A stretch of DNA of 12,638 bases from Bryobacterales bacterium (GTDB lineage: Bacteria > Acidobacteriota > Terriglobia > Bryobacterales > Bryobacteraceae), in the NCBI GenBank assembly GCA_003132865.1, contig PKYZ01000543.1, positions 1 through 12,638 on the forward strand. The letters run 5' to 3'. This document shows positions 7,286 through 12,638 of the stretch, one piece after another. How positions within the stretch are numbered: the stretch's first letter is position 1; every line of letters begins with the position of its first letter. The position numbers and the translations under genes are program-made. The notes below the pieces were generated by a model. The model saw only the letters and a program-made list of their open reading frames with translations. It was not told the origin of the DNA and ran no database searches.

Positions 7286-7472
7286 GTAATGCCGCATAGT
7301 TTTCCTGTAATCGCGCACCTGCATTAATCGTGGGGCGGTCCCCCTGGACCGCGGCCGACGTCCCCGTCGGCTTGTCGCGGTTGCCGAAAGCCTTGGCTCT
7401 TCGAACGAAAGAGCGGGTCCAGGAGGGCCCACGCAGACCAGGGGGTCTGCCCCACGAATTCTGCGGCATTAC
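7286..7472. repeat. 11-bp inverted repeat framing the composite hairpin element
   Basis: GTAATGCCGCA at 7286-7296 is the exact reverse complement of 7462-7472. The two arms enclose the 7329-7456 element, so the whole intergenic region is arranged as concentric inverted repeats. Confidence 0.7.
7329..7456. repeat. 128-bp composite palindromic element bounded by CGTGGGGC / GCCCCACG
   Basis: Ends 7329-7336 and 7449-7456 are exact reverse complements. Inside are: GCGGTCC-CCCT-GGACCGC (7335-7352); GCCGACG-TCCC-CGTCGGC (7354-7371); a central GCTCTT (7396-7401) pairing with AAGAGC (7409-7414); GGGTCC-AGGA-GGGCCC (7415-7430, one G-T pair); and GCAGACC-AGGG-GGTCTGC (7433-7450). Stems are 6-7 bp with four-base loops. 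The first and last hairpins have the same loop in opposite orientation but different stem sequences. Confidence 0.8.
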
Positions 7473-7559
7473 CGATATTGGGAAAAGTATACCGCGCACG
7501 CAATCTTGCGTGCCGCGTCCCGACTCATCGGGGCGCAAGTGTCCGCAGGCATGAAGCGC

Positions 7560-7565
7560 TAAAAT
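7560..7565 (+). promoter_or_regulatory. Putative -10 box (TAAAAT) six bases before ATG
   Basis: TAAAAT, AGAGCG, then ATG at 7572. Same box and same six-base gap as for the FG-GAP gene on the opposite strand at 10326. No purine-rich ribosome binding site fits between box and start, which points to a leaderless transcript. No clear -35 was seen. Confidence 0.5.
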
Positions 7566-7571
7566 AGAGCG

Positions 7572-8348
7572 ATGAAGCTCGGCAGGAAAGACATCTGTGC
7601 CTCGATCGTTCTGGCGCTGGCCCTGTGGGTGGCGCCGGGAGTTCGCGCGGACGTAACCATCCGCTATCAATCCGAATTCAAGCCGTCTGCCGCCTTCGGT
7701 CCGATCATTGCACCGTTCATGAAGACGGTGCAGGCCGGATCCGCGACATCGGTCCGCATGAAAGGGAACAAGGCGTACACGACGTCGGGCAACTGGATCC
7801 AGATCTTCGATTTTGTGAAGCAGGAGGTGACGCTGATCGATCCGGCGCACAAGACTTTCGCGGCCTTCCCCGTATCGCAATTCGCCGATAGAATGGCGGG
7901 CGCCATGCCCCAGGCGACACCCGAGCAGACGCAGGCCGTTCAGCAAGCCATGGCGTCGATCAAAACCAATGTCGACTCCAAGATGACGGGCAAAACCACC
8001 GAGATTCAGGGCGTCCAGGCCGAAGAGCGAGAGGTGACCGTCACCATGGATATTCCCATGCCGGCGGAGATGAATCAAACCGGCCCGAGCGCGAGACTGG
8101 TGATGCACCTTTGGACGGCTAAGAAAGAAGAAGCCTTGCGCGTTCCGGCCATCCGGGAATTGACCGGCTACCAAGCGTGGCAGAAATATGTCATGAACCC
8201 CGCGGGCACGCTGGACAAGTTGTTCGGCAAGATGCCCGGCATGTCCAACATTATGGGTCCCACGTTCGAGGAGATATATAAGAACCCATCCGTGATTCTG
8301 CGCACGCACATTGAAATGTACATGCCTTTCATGGCTGCGGTGGCGTAG
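7572..8348 (+). CDS. Exported protein, possible DUF4412-like; ends at an in-frame TAG that may be premature
   Basis: 258 residues with a clear signal peptide (MKLGRKDICASIVLALALWVAPGVRA). The mature part has alternating beta segments (VTIRYQSEF, NKAYTTSGNWIQIFDF, KQEVTLIDPAHKTFAAFPV), then a helix with MASIKTNVDSKMTGKTTEIQG, EEREVTVTMDI and RLVMHLWTAKK. This strand pattern and the 'oxidised/threshold read-out' style resemble DUF4412-type periplasmic proteins; the assignment is tentative and no enzyme motif is visible. It terminates at TAG 8346-8348, but the same frame stays open to 8573 and encodes a segment that looks like the missing last strand (see next entry). It is either a nonsense-mutated gene, a sequencing error, or a readthrough gene. 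Confidence 0.75.
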   Translation: MKLGRKDICASIVLALALWVAPGVRADVTIRYQSEFKPSAAFGPIIAPFMKTVQAGSATSVRMKGNKAYTTSGNWIQIFDFVKQEVTLIDPAHKTFAAFPVSQFADRMAGAMPQATPEQTQAVQQAMASIKTNVDSKMTGKTTEIQGVQAEEREVTVTMDIPMPAEMNQTGPSARLVMHLWTAKKEEALRVPAIRELTGYQAWQKYVMNPAGTLDKLFGKMPGMSNIMGPTFEEIYKNPSVILRTHIEMYMPFMAAVA

Positions 8349-8573
8349 CAGACGGCAGGGCAGGACCAGACGGTCCCCGCGATCGATCCGGACGCTCCGC
8401 TGATGGAGATGAACCAGGAAGTAGCGGAGCTTTCCAGCGCTCCCGTGGACGCGTCCCTATTCGAGATACCGAAGGACTATGCGGCGGTATCGGCCGACGA
8501 TATGATCCGGGAAATGGTCAAGGCGCAGAGCGCGGCCATGGCAGCCGCTCCGAAGACAGCCGACCCGAAGTAG
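8349..8573 (+). other. In-frame continuation of the 7572 gene after the TAG (74 codons)
   Basis: Directly after TAG the frame continues QTAGQDQTVPAIDPDAPLM and ends ASLFEIPKDYAAVSADDMIRE... to ADPK before TAG 8571-8573. FEIPKDYAAV resembles the final strand typical of DUF4412-type domains. Codons are GC-rich at the third position, like the upstream gene. A hairpin GGACC-AGAC-GGTCC (8363-8376) begins 14 bases after the first TAG. The repaired product would be 333 codons before the terminal stop. Confidence 0.65.
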
Positions 8574-8642
8574 CGCGTTCGCGCCCACTTCGGCCCGGAC
8601 TCGATTTCCGCCGATGTGGTACGCGACCTAAGAATGGAAGAG

Positions 8643-9035
8643 CTATTGGGTTAGTGACGGAGCGAAAACTCTTACTACCTCGCGGTTGAAACGTTCGGGC
8701 TCCTCGAACGGGATCATGTGCGCGGCGCGTTCGAAGATGACCTTCTCTTTCTTGGGCGCCTCAAGCTCATTGAAGTAACGCTCGGGCAGTTCGAAGGGAG
8801 TGTTGTAATCGCGGTGGCCGATAAAGAAATATACGGGGATGGCAAACCGCAGATGGGTCTTATCGAGCGCCCGGTCCCAATAGTTCCGGCTGAGGAAGCT
8901 ACGCGCGCTAAATATCTGCGCCTTGACGAAGCGCCACACGTCAAAGAGTTCATAGTGCGGACACCCGAGCGCATCCCGTATCATCCTGGTGACCGGGTAG
9001 CCCGGCCCAAAGCGGCCGCCGGCGCGCCACAGCAC
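8643..9035 (-). pseudogene. C-terminal half of an alpha/beta hydrolase, 5' end lost
   Basis: 130 residues from a GTG at 9035; the codon two upstream is TAA, so the frame cannot extend. The sequence matches the C-terminal part of alpha/beta-hydrolase/prolyl-aminopeptidase-like proteins: LRFAIPVYFFIGHRDYNTPFELPERYF carries the Asp region and FERAAHMIPFEEPERFN the catalytic His. The oxyanion strand, the nucleophile elbow G-x-S-x-G and the first half of the fold are absent. DNA upstream (9036-9228) does not encode them in any frame. It is therefore a truncated remnant, although a short translated product cannot be excluded. Confidence 0.8.
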
Positions 9036-9100
9036 TGCTTATTGCCGCCGTTCCTATCATCACACGCCCATCGCGCCGGAACTCAGAGCACACATCGCCG

Positions 9101-9169
9101 CGTTGTCGAAAGCTCCAGGCGCAATGCGCGGCCGCGGCCATCGCTCCGAAGGCAGACGCTCCGAAGTAG
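9101..9169 (+). pseudogene. Short decayed copy of the 3' end of the 7572-8573 gene
   Basis: Read in the frame of TAG 9167-9169, the last 14 codons give QAQCAAAAIAPKADAPK-like sequence, against KAQSAAMAAAPKTADPK at the end of the gene at 8573. Over the last 19 codons about three quarters of bases agree in the same codon register, including the identical final CCG AAG TAG. Upstream of about 9110 similarity is lost. It lies where the missing 5' part of the neighbouring hydrolase would be. Confidence 0.5.
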
Positions 9170-9187
9170 CCCGTAAGGAACGCAGAC

Positions 9188-9212
9188 GACAGGCCGGGAG
9201 GCCTGTCCCCAC
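9188..9212 (-). repeat. GTGGGG-hairpin repeat, single copy
   Basis: On the minus strand: GTGGG, then GACAGGCC-TCCC-GGCCTGTC, a perfect 8-bp stem with a four-base loop. It lies 17 bases past the stop of the FG-GAP gene (9229), so it may act as its terminator or mRNA-end hairpin. Nearly the same as the copy at 12606-12628. Confidence 0.75.
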
Positions 9213-9228
9213 CGAGCGCGTTTCGCGG

Positions 9229-10326
9229 CTACCGGGTTCCCTGGTTCTCAAACCACGCAATGGCGTCCGCGCGGATGACGAGGATATCGGGACGCCCATC
9301 GCCGTTCACATCATTCATATGCAGCGCCCGCGCGAAAAGAATGGGCCGCCCTTCGGCGACGGCCACGGGCCGAAACCGTCCTTCGCCTTCGTTGTACAGC
9401 ACCAGCAGGCGGCCTGCGCCGGCTTTCTCGGCGATCAGGATATCGGGCCGCCCGTCGCCGTCGAAATCGGCGGTTTCCAGGCTGTTCAATTCGGCCAGAT
9501 CCGGCAAGCTTTCGATGCGGTGTTCGATCCACAACTGGCGCGGATCGGCGGGCTTTTCGAAACGGGCCAGCCGCGCCGGCTGCATTTCGCGCTGCGCGGC
9601 TACCAACTCCGGCGCAGCGCCGGCCAGCGGACCGTAGCTTAGCCGCAGCATGGCCGATTCCAGTGTTTCATTCCACAGGTCGATGGCAAACAAGTGCCAC
9701 GGCAGTTCGAAGCTCTCAGGCGAGCGGATCCAGTACATGGCCGCCAGGATGTCCGGCAGCCCGTCGCCATCGATATCCGCCATGCGCAGGCCGCCCTGGT
9801 GCGAGGGCGAATAGAAGGAATAGACATCCTGGGAGGGCCAGCGCGCGGTGGGATCGGCGGGAATCTCGTAGAAGCGCACTTGCATTCGCTTGTGGATCAG
9901 CAGGACCCCGCGATGGCCGAACAGGGTAGCGGGCAGCATGTCCGGCGCGTCGATGCCTGTGTCGATGACATGGCGCGTCCAACGGGCGCCCGAATGCGGT
10001 GCGCGATACCAGACCAGATCGGCTTCCGGGCCGCCTTCGTTGACGACAATGTCCAGCTTACCGTCGCCATCCACATCCAGCAGGCAGCCGCCTTCGGCAA
10101 ACGCACGCCCACGGCCGCGGACGACCTGATAATTGCCTTGCGGCAATCTCCCCCACAGAAGTCGGTCGCCCCAGGTAACGAGCGTGCGCTCCTGTAGAGC
10201 GTATCCTGTTACCGTCTCGTTGTGCAACTTCCGCAGAATATGCTCGGAAAATCGCGGCGGCTGCCCGGCCGCCAGGGTGCCGCCTAGCAGAGTGGCGAAA
10301 AGCGCACGGAAAAGCGTCCGGTGCAT
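9229..10326 (-). CDS. Secreted FG-GAP/VCBS-repeat protein
   Basis: 365 residues with a signal peptide (about 1-21, LFATLLGGTLAAG). Four calcium-binding-type FG-GAP/VCBS motifs: DVDGDGKLD (84-92), DIDGDGLPD (184-192), DFDGDGRPD (287-295) and DVNGDGRPD (339-347). This pattern is a beta-propeller built of blades, as in integrin-alpha-like bacterial proteins. The region between motifs two and three is long (about 95 residues) and could hold a degenerate blade. Such proteins are exported and usually mediate binding; no catalytic motif is visible. ATG 10326 is preceded by TAAAAT at a six-base gap. It is divergent from the gene at 10346, and a hairpin repeat follows its stop. Confidence 0.9.
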   Translation of the reverse strand: MHRTLFRALFATLLGGTLAAGQPPRFSEHILRKLHNETVTGYALQERTLVTWGDRLLWGRLPQGNYQVVRGRGRAFAEGGCLLDVDGDGKLDIVVNEGGPEADLVWYRAPHSGARWTRHVIDTGIDAPDMLPATLFGHRGVLLIHKRMQVRFYEIPADPTARWPSQDVYSFYSPSHQGGLRMADIDGDGLPDILAAMYWIRSPESFELPWHLFAIDLWNETLESAMLRLSYGPLAGAAPELVAAQREMQPARLARFEKPADPRQLWIEHRIESLPDLAELNSLETADFDGDGRPDILIAEKAGAGRLLVLYNEGEGRFRPVAVAEGRPILFARALHMNDVNGDGRPDILVIRADAIAWFENQGTR

Positions 10327-10345
10327 GGTGCTATTTTAGTCTGCC
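10327..10345. promoter_or_regulatory. 19-bp divergent promoter region with a shared A/T box
   Basis: Only 19 bases separate the two start codons. The sole AT-rich stretch, CTATTTTAG (10331-10339), reads TAAAAT on the minus strand (10338-10333, six bases before ATG 10326) and TATTTT on the plus strand (10332-10337, eight bases before ATG 10346). One box would thus serve both directions, both mRNAs would be nearly leaderless, and any -35 elements would lie inside the opposite coding regions. Confidence 0.5.
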
Positions 10346-11164
10346 ATGCAGCCGCTGCTGGATCTGCTCACCGGCCGTAGCGAGGAACCCACCCTGGATC
10401 GGGCGGCTCTCGAACTCGCCCGCATCGAGTATCCCAGCCTGGACATCGAGCCGTTCATCGGTATTCTGGACTCTTACGCCGTCGAACTGTCCGAGCGTCT
10501 GGCAGGCCGCTCCGGCGGCGCCGGCTACGTGGAAGTGGCGAACCAATACCTTTTCGGGGAACTGGGGTTCACGGGCAACGCCGGGAACTACTATGACCCG
10601 CGCAACAGTTGCCTGAATGAAGTGCTGACCGCGCGCACCGGCATTCCGATCGCGCTGGCGGTGGTGTATCTGGAGATCGGGCGGCGGCTGGCCCAGCCGG
10701 TTTACGGCATCGGGCTGCCGGGCCATTTTCTGGTGCAATACCGGGACGCGGATTTTGCGGCGTTCATCGATGTGTTTCGCGGTGGGCGGTTGCTCACGAT
10801 GGCGGAATGCTTCGATTTGGCCCGGCAGTCGAGCGGCGTCCCGCTGAGCGACGACCCGCGCATGCTCGCGCCCGCCAGCAAGCGCCAGATCGTAACGCGG
10901 ATGCTGCATAATCTGCGCGGCGTGTATTTCCACCGGCGGGCGTACGGCAAGGCGTTGCAGACGCTGAACCTGCTGGTGGCGGCGGACCCGCACGCCGCCG
11001 AAGAATACAAGCAGCGCGGCATCGTTCACCTGCAGATGCGAAACCCGGCCGCCGCGCGCAGCGACCTGGAAACCTATCTGCGCCTGGCGCCCGAGGCCCC
11101 CGACCGCACCGAAATCGAGCAGCGCCTACGCGCGCTGCGGAGTTACCAGGCGGGCCTGAACTAA
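10346..11164 (+). CDS. SirB1-family protein: transglutaminase-like core plus TPR
   Basis: 272 residues. The N-terminal half carries the SirB1 signature: YYDPRNSCLNEVLTARTGIPIAL (82-104) followed by VVYLEIGRRL and GIGLPGHFLVQY (121-132). Candidate triad positions are C89, H127 and D142 (FIDVF); Cys at that site is not general in the family, so activity is uncertain. Residues about 185-260 form TPR-like helices (LHNLRGVYFHRRAYGKALQTLNLLVAADP, then YKQRGIVHLQMRNPAAARSDLETYL). Cytoplasmic, no signal peptide. SirB1-type proteins are widespread and poorly understood; a scaffold or peptidase role is possible. Divergently transcribed from the FG-GAP gene. Confidence 0.9.
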   Translation: MQPLLDLLTGRSEEPTLDRAALELARIEYPSLDIEPFIGILDSYAVELSERLAGRSGGAGYVEVANQYLFGELGFTGNAGNYYDPRNSCLNEVLTARTGIPIALAVVYLEIGRRLAQPVYGIGLPGHFLVQYRDADFAAFIDVFRGGRLLTMAECFDLARQSSGVPLSDDPRMLAPASKRQIVTRMLHNLRGVYFHRRAYGKALQTLNLLVAADPHAAEEYKQRGIVHLQMRNPAAARSDLETYLRLAPEAPDRTEIEQRLRALRSYQAGLN

Positions 11165-11230
11165 TTCGATGCCGTCCAAAGAATCCGCGTTCTCTGTGTT
11201 GCTTCGGCGGCCTAGCGCCAGCACGGGTCT

Positions 11231-11352
11231 GTGCGGGGGGCAGCGGGCAACCGCTGTCTCTACCGCGACCGTGGGTCCTCCAGGACCCGGCTCTTGTCCG
11301 CACAAGAACAGGCCGGCGTGGGCCCGGCCGCAGGACGGAGTCCTACCCCACG
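11231..11352. repeat. Composite hairpin element, about 120 bp, convergent GTGxGGG / CCCCAC ends
   Basis: Hairpins in order: CAGCGG-GCAA-CCGCTG (11241-11256); GGGTCCT-CC-AGGACCC (11273-11288, preceded by GT); CTTGT-CCGC-ACAAG (11293-11306); GGCCGG with CCGGCC (11311-11316 and 11324-11329); AGGAC-GGA-GTCCT (11332-11344) followed by ACCCCACG. The layout matches the element at 7329-7456, but the stem sequences differ. Confidence 0.75.
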
Positions 11353-11379
11353 TGCGTGCGCCACGACATGCATGCGTGT

Positions 11380-11385
11380 TATACA
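11380..11385 (+). promoter_or_regulatory. Putative -10 box (TATACA) nine bases before ATG
   Basis: TATACA lies nine bases before ATG 11395, which would leave a leader of only a few bases. No ribosome binding site or convincing -35 is visible. Confidence 0.35.
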
Positions 11386-11394
11386 TCGGCCATC

Positions 11395-12606
11395 ATGCAC
11401 AACCATAAGACCTCGCGGCGTGCCTTTCTGGGCGGCACGGCAGGAACTGCCGCCTTCGGGATCCAGCCGGCCTCGGCGCAGAAGCCCGAACCGGCGCCGG
11501 CCAAACCCGGCCTAGCGCTCGAGGATTTCGAACCTAAGAGCATGTTGGTGGCCCCCCACCATCCGACGCCACAGGCTAAGTACCCGGTGATTGACGTGCA
11601 TACCCACGTATCGTCCGTTTTCCCCAAGCGGCGGGCGGCGGGTTCGCCGGAGATGGCCAAAGCCTTCGGGCAAATCGATGCGATCACGGGCTGGATGGAC
11701 ACGCTCAACATCCGCACCACGCTCAACCTGACGGGTGGTTACGGCGATCTACTCAAACAGAACATCAGCGACCTGCAAGATCGCTACAAGGGCCGCTTCT
11801 TCAACTGCGTCGAACCCGCCTACGACCGTATCCGCGAACCCAACTTTCCGCAATGGCAGGCGGATGAGATTGCGCGCGGCAAGCAAGCCGGCGCGGTGGG
11901 AGTCAAGGTACTGAAGACGCTCGGACTGTATCTTCGCGAAAACGTCAGCACGGGGGCGCTGGTCAAGATCGACGATGCGCGGTTCGATCCTATGTGGGAC
12001 GCGGCAGGGCAACTAAACCTTCCGGTGTTCATTCACACCTCGGATCCGGACGCTTTCTTCACGCCGGTCGATCGCTTTAACGAGCGCTGGGAAGAGCTGG
12101 GCCATCATCCGGACTGGTCTTTCTATGGGAAGGATTTTCCGCCCAAGGCGGAGCTGCTGGCGGCGCGCAATCGCGTAATTGCGCGTCATCCGAAGACTAA
12201 GTTCGTCGGCCTGCACGTTGCCAATCATCCCGAGAATCTCGACGAGGTTTCCACTTGGCTCGACGACTTTCCTAACTTGCACGTCGAGACCGCCGCCCGC
12301 CTGGGAGAACTCGGCCGCCAACCGCGGCGTGCGCGCGCCTTCTTTGAGAAATACCAGGACCGCATCATGTTCGGCACCGACGCGACCCCGAGCGAGGCGG
12401 GCACTCCGCAACAAGACCTCAAGCCGGCCATGTTCCAGATCTACTTCCGGTGGCTGGAGACGCTGGATGAATACTTCGACTACGCACCCAGCAGCAGGCC
12501 GCCACAGGGGCGCTGGAGGATTTATGGGATCGGACTACCGGATTCTATCCTGAAGAAAGTGTATAGCGGCAACGCGGCGCGGCTGCTGGGTTGGGGAGAA
12601 GGGTAG
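11395..12606 (+). CDS. Tat-exported amidohydrolase (amidohydrolase 2 family, TIM barrel)
   Basis: 403 residues from ATG 11395. The start is chosen because it places a twin-arginine signal right at the N-terminus (HKTSRRAFLGGTAG, R8-R9); the frame is open upstream to 11356 but those 13 codons would push the signal inward. Metal/active-site pieces in family order: DVHTH (H69, H71), KVLKTLG (K171/K174), FIHTSD (H214), GLHVANH (H274, H278) and FGTDA (D329). This is the amidohydrolase-2/ACMS-decarboxylase-like pattern of metal-dependent hydrolases or decarboxylases; the substrate is not identifiable. Probably periplasmic and folded with its metal before export. The stop TAG (12604-12606) shares its last G with the start of a hairpin repeat. 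Confidence 0.9.
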   Translation: MHNHKTSRRAFLGGTAGTAAFGIQPASAQKPEPAPAKPGLALEDFEPKSMLVAPHHPTPQAKYPVIDVHTHVSSVFPKRRAAGSPEMAKAFGQIDAITGWMDTLNIRTTLNLTGGYGDLLKQNISDLQDRYKGRFFNCVEPAYDRIREPNFPQWQADEIARGKQAGAVGVKVLKTLGLYLRENVSTGALVKIDDARFDPMWDAAGQLNLPVFIHTSDPDAFFTPVDRFNERWEELGHHPDWSFYGKDFPPKAELLAARNRVIARHPKTKFVGLHVANHPENLDEVSTWLDDFPNLHVETAARLGELGRQPRRARAFFEKYQDRIMFGTDATPSEAGTPQQDLKPAMFQIYFRWLETLDEYFDYAPSSRPPQGRWRIYGIGLPDSILKKVYSGNAARLLGWGEG

Positions 12607-12628
12607 TGGGGCAGGCCTCCAGGCCTGC
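12606..12628 (+). repeat. GTGGGGC-hairpin repeat touching the amidohydrolase stop codon
   Basis: GTGGGGC begins on the last G of TAG and leads into GCAGGCCT-CC-AGGCCTGC, a perfect 8-bp stem (12611-12628). Closely similar to the copies at 9188-9212 and 655-677. Its place straight after the stop suggests an mRNA-end role or insertion at the gene end. Confidence 0.75.
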
Positions 12629-12638
12629 GCGGGTTCTC

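Larger units (their letters stand above)
7252..7571. other. Intergenic region built of nested hairpin repeats; no gene
   Basis: No coding frame was accepted here. From left to right it holds: hairpin CGCACG-CGCT-CGTGCG (7271-7286, after GTGG); an 11-bp arm (7286-7296); the composite palindromic element (7329-7456); the matching 11-bp arm (7462-7472); hairpin GCACGCA-ATCT-TGCGTGC (7496-7513); and a -10-like box before the next gene. The first hairpin lies just after the esterase stop and could act as a terminator, though no T-run follows. Confidence 0.7.
11165..11394. other. Intergenic region, mostly a hairpin-repeat composite; no gene
   Basis: No coding frame accepted. It holds the composite element at 11231-11352 and, near its right end, the promoter-like TATACA box of the amidohydrolase gene. 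About 11165-11230 shows nothing recognisable. Confidence 0.6.

Noticed and set aside
7242..8309. 355-codon minus frame opposite the 7572 gene
   Set aside because: It crosses the hairpin-rich intergenic region and lacks any family feature; the plus-strand gene has a signal peptide and promoter-like box.
8574..8654. The frame of the 7572 gene stays open for 26 further codons after the second TAG (ending RDLRMEELLG)
   Set aside because: It looks faintly protein-like but has no start of its own, overlaps the hydrolase remnant, and a second readthrough is not needed to complete the domain.
9188..9212. Classical rho-independent terminator
   Set aside because: The stem is strong but no T-run follows on either strand, and the same sequence occurs inside a coding region.

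Overview
The window is GC-rich, densely coding bacterial DNA. It carries an NtrB/NtrC-type two-component pair, secreted proteins (Esterase-D-like, FG-GAP, Tat-exported amidohydrolase) and many short hairpin repeats of the GTGGGGC-type. Together these suggest a soil Acidobacteriota of the Solibacter/Bryobacterales kind. This is an inference from gene style; no rRNA or other marker is present.

Layout. (1) 1-3614, minus strand: a large membrane sensor kinase (PDZ, multi-TM, GAF, PAS, HisKA, HATPase) followed one base later by a sigma54-type response regulator that runs off the left edge. (2) 3615-3909: non-coding, with an 8-bp tandem repeat and a perfect 21-bp inverted repeat. (3) 3910-5228, minus strand: a small ORF, a zeta-toxin/P-loop kinase gene with two single-base frameshifts, and an EVE-domain gene. 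(4) 5386-7251, plus: secreted esterase-like protein. (5) 7252-7571: intergenic region made almost entirely of nested hairpins. (6) 7572-8573, plus: exported protein whose frame is cut by one in-frame TAG and then stays open for 74 more codons. (7) 8643-9169: a 5'-truncated alpha/beta hydrolase (minus) next to a short decayed copy of the 3' end of the preceding gene. (8) 9229-10326 (minus, FG-GAP repeat protein) and 10346-11164 (plus, SirB1/transglutaminase-like with TPR), divergent and only 19 bp apart. (9) 11165-11394: another composite hairpin element. (10) 11395-12606, plus: Tat-exported amidohydrolase, with a hairpin repeat starting on the last base of its stop codon.

The genes are mostly unrelated housekeeping or exported functions. 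The kinase/regulator pair is one operon, and the small ORF-kinase-EVE series is probably another (partly decayed). No complete new multi-gene system is visible. The strongest unexplained signal is a family of short hairpins whose stems differ in sequence but stay base-paired. They follow GTGGG(G), occur singly or as convergent 100-130 bp composites between genes, and also sit in frame inside the histidine kinase. A second signal is a shared TAaaAT-N6-start codon arrangement at three genes, suggesting leaderless transcripts.
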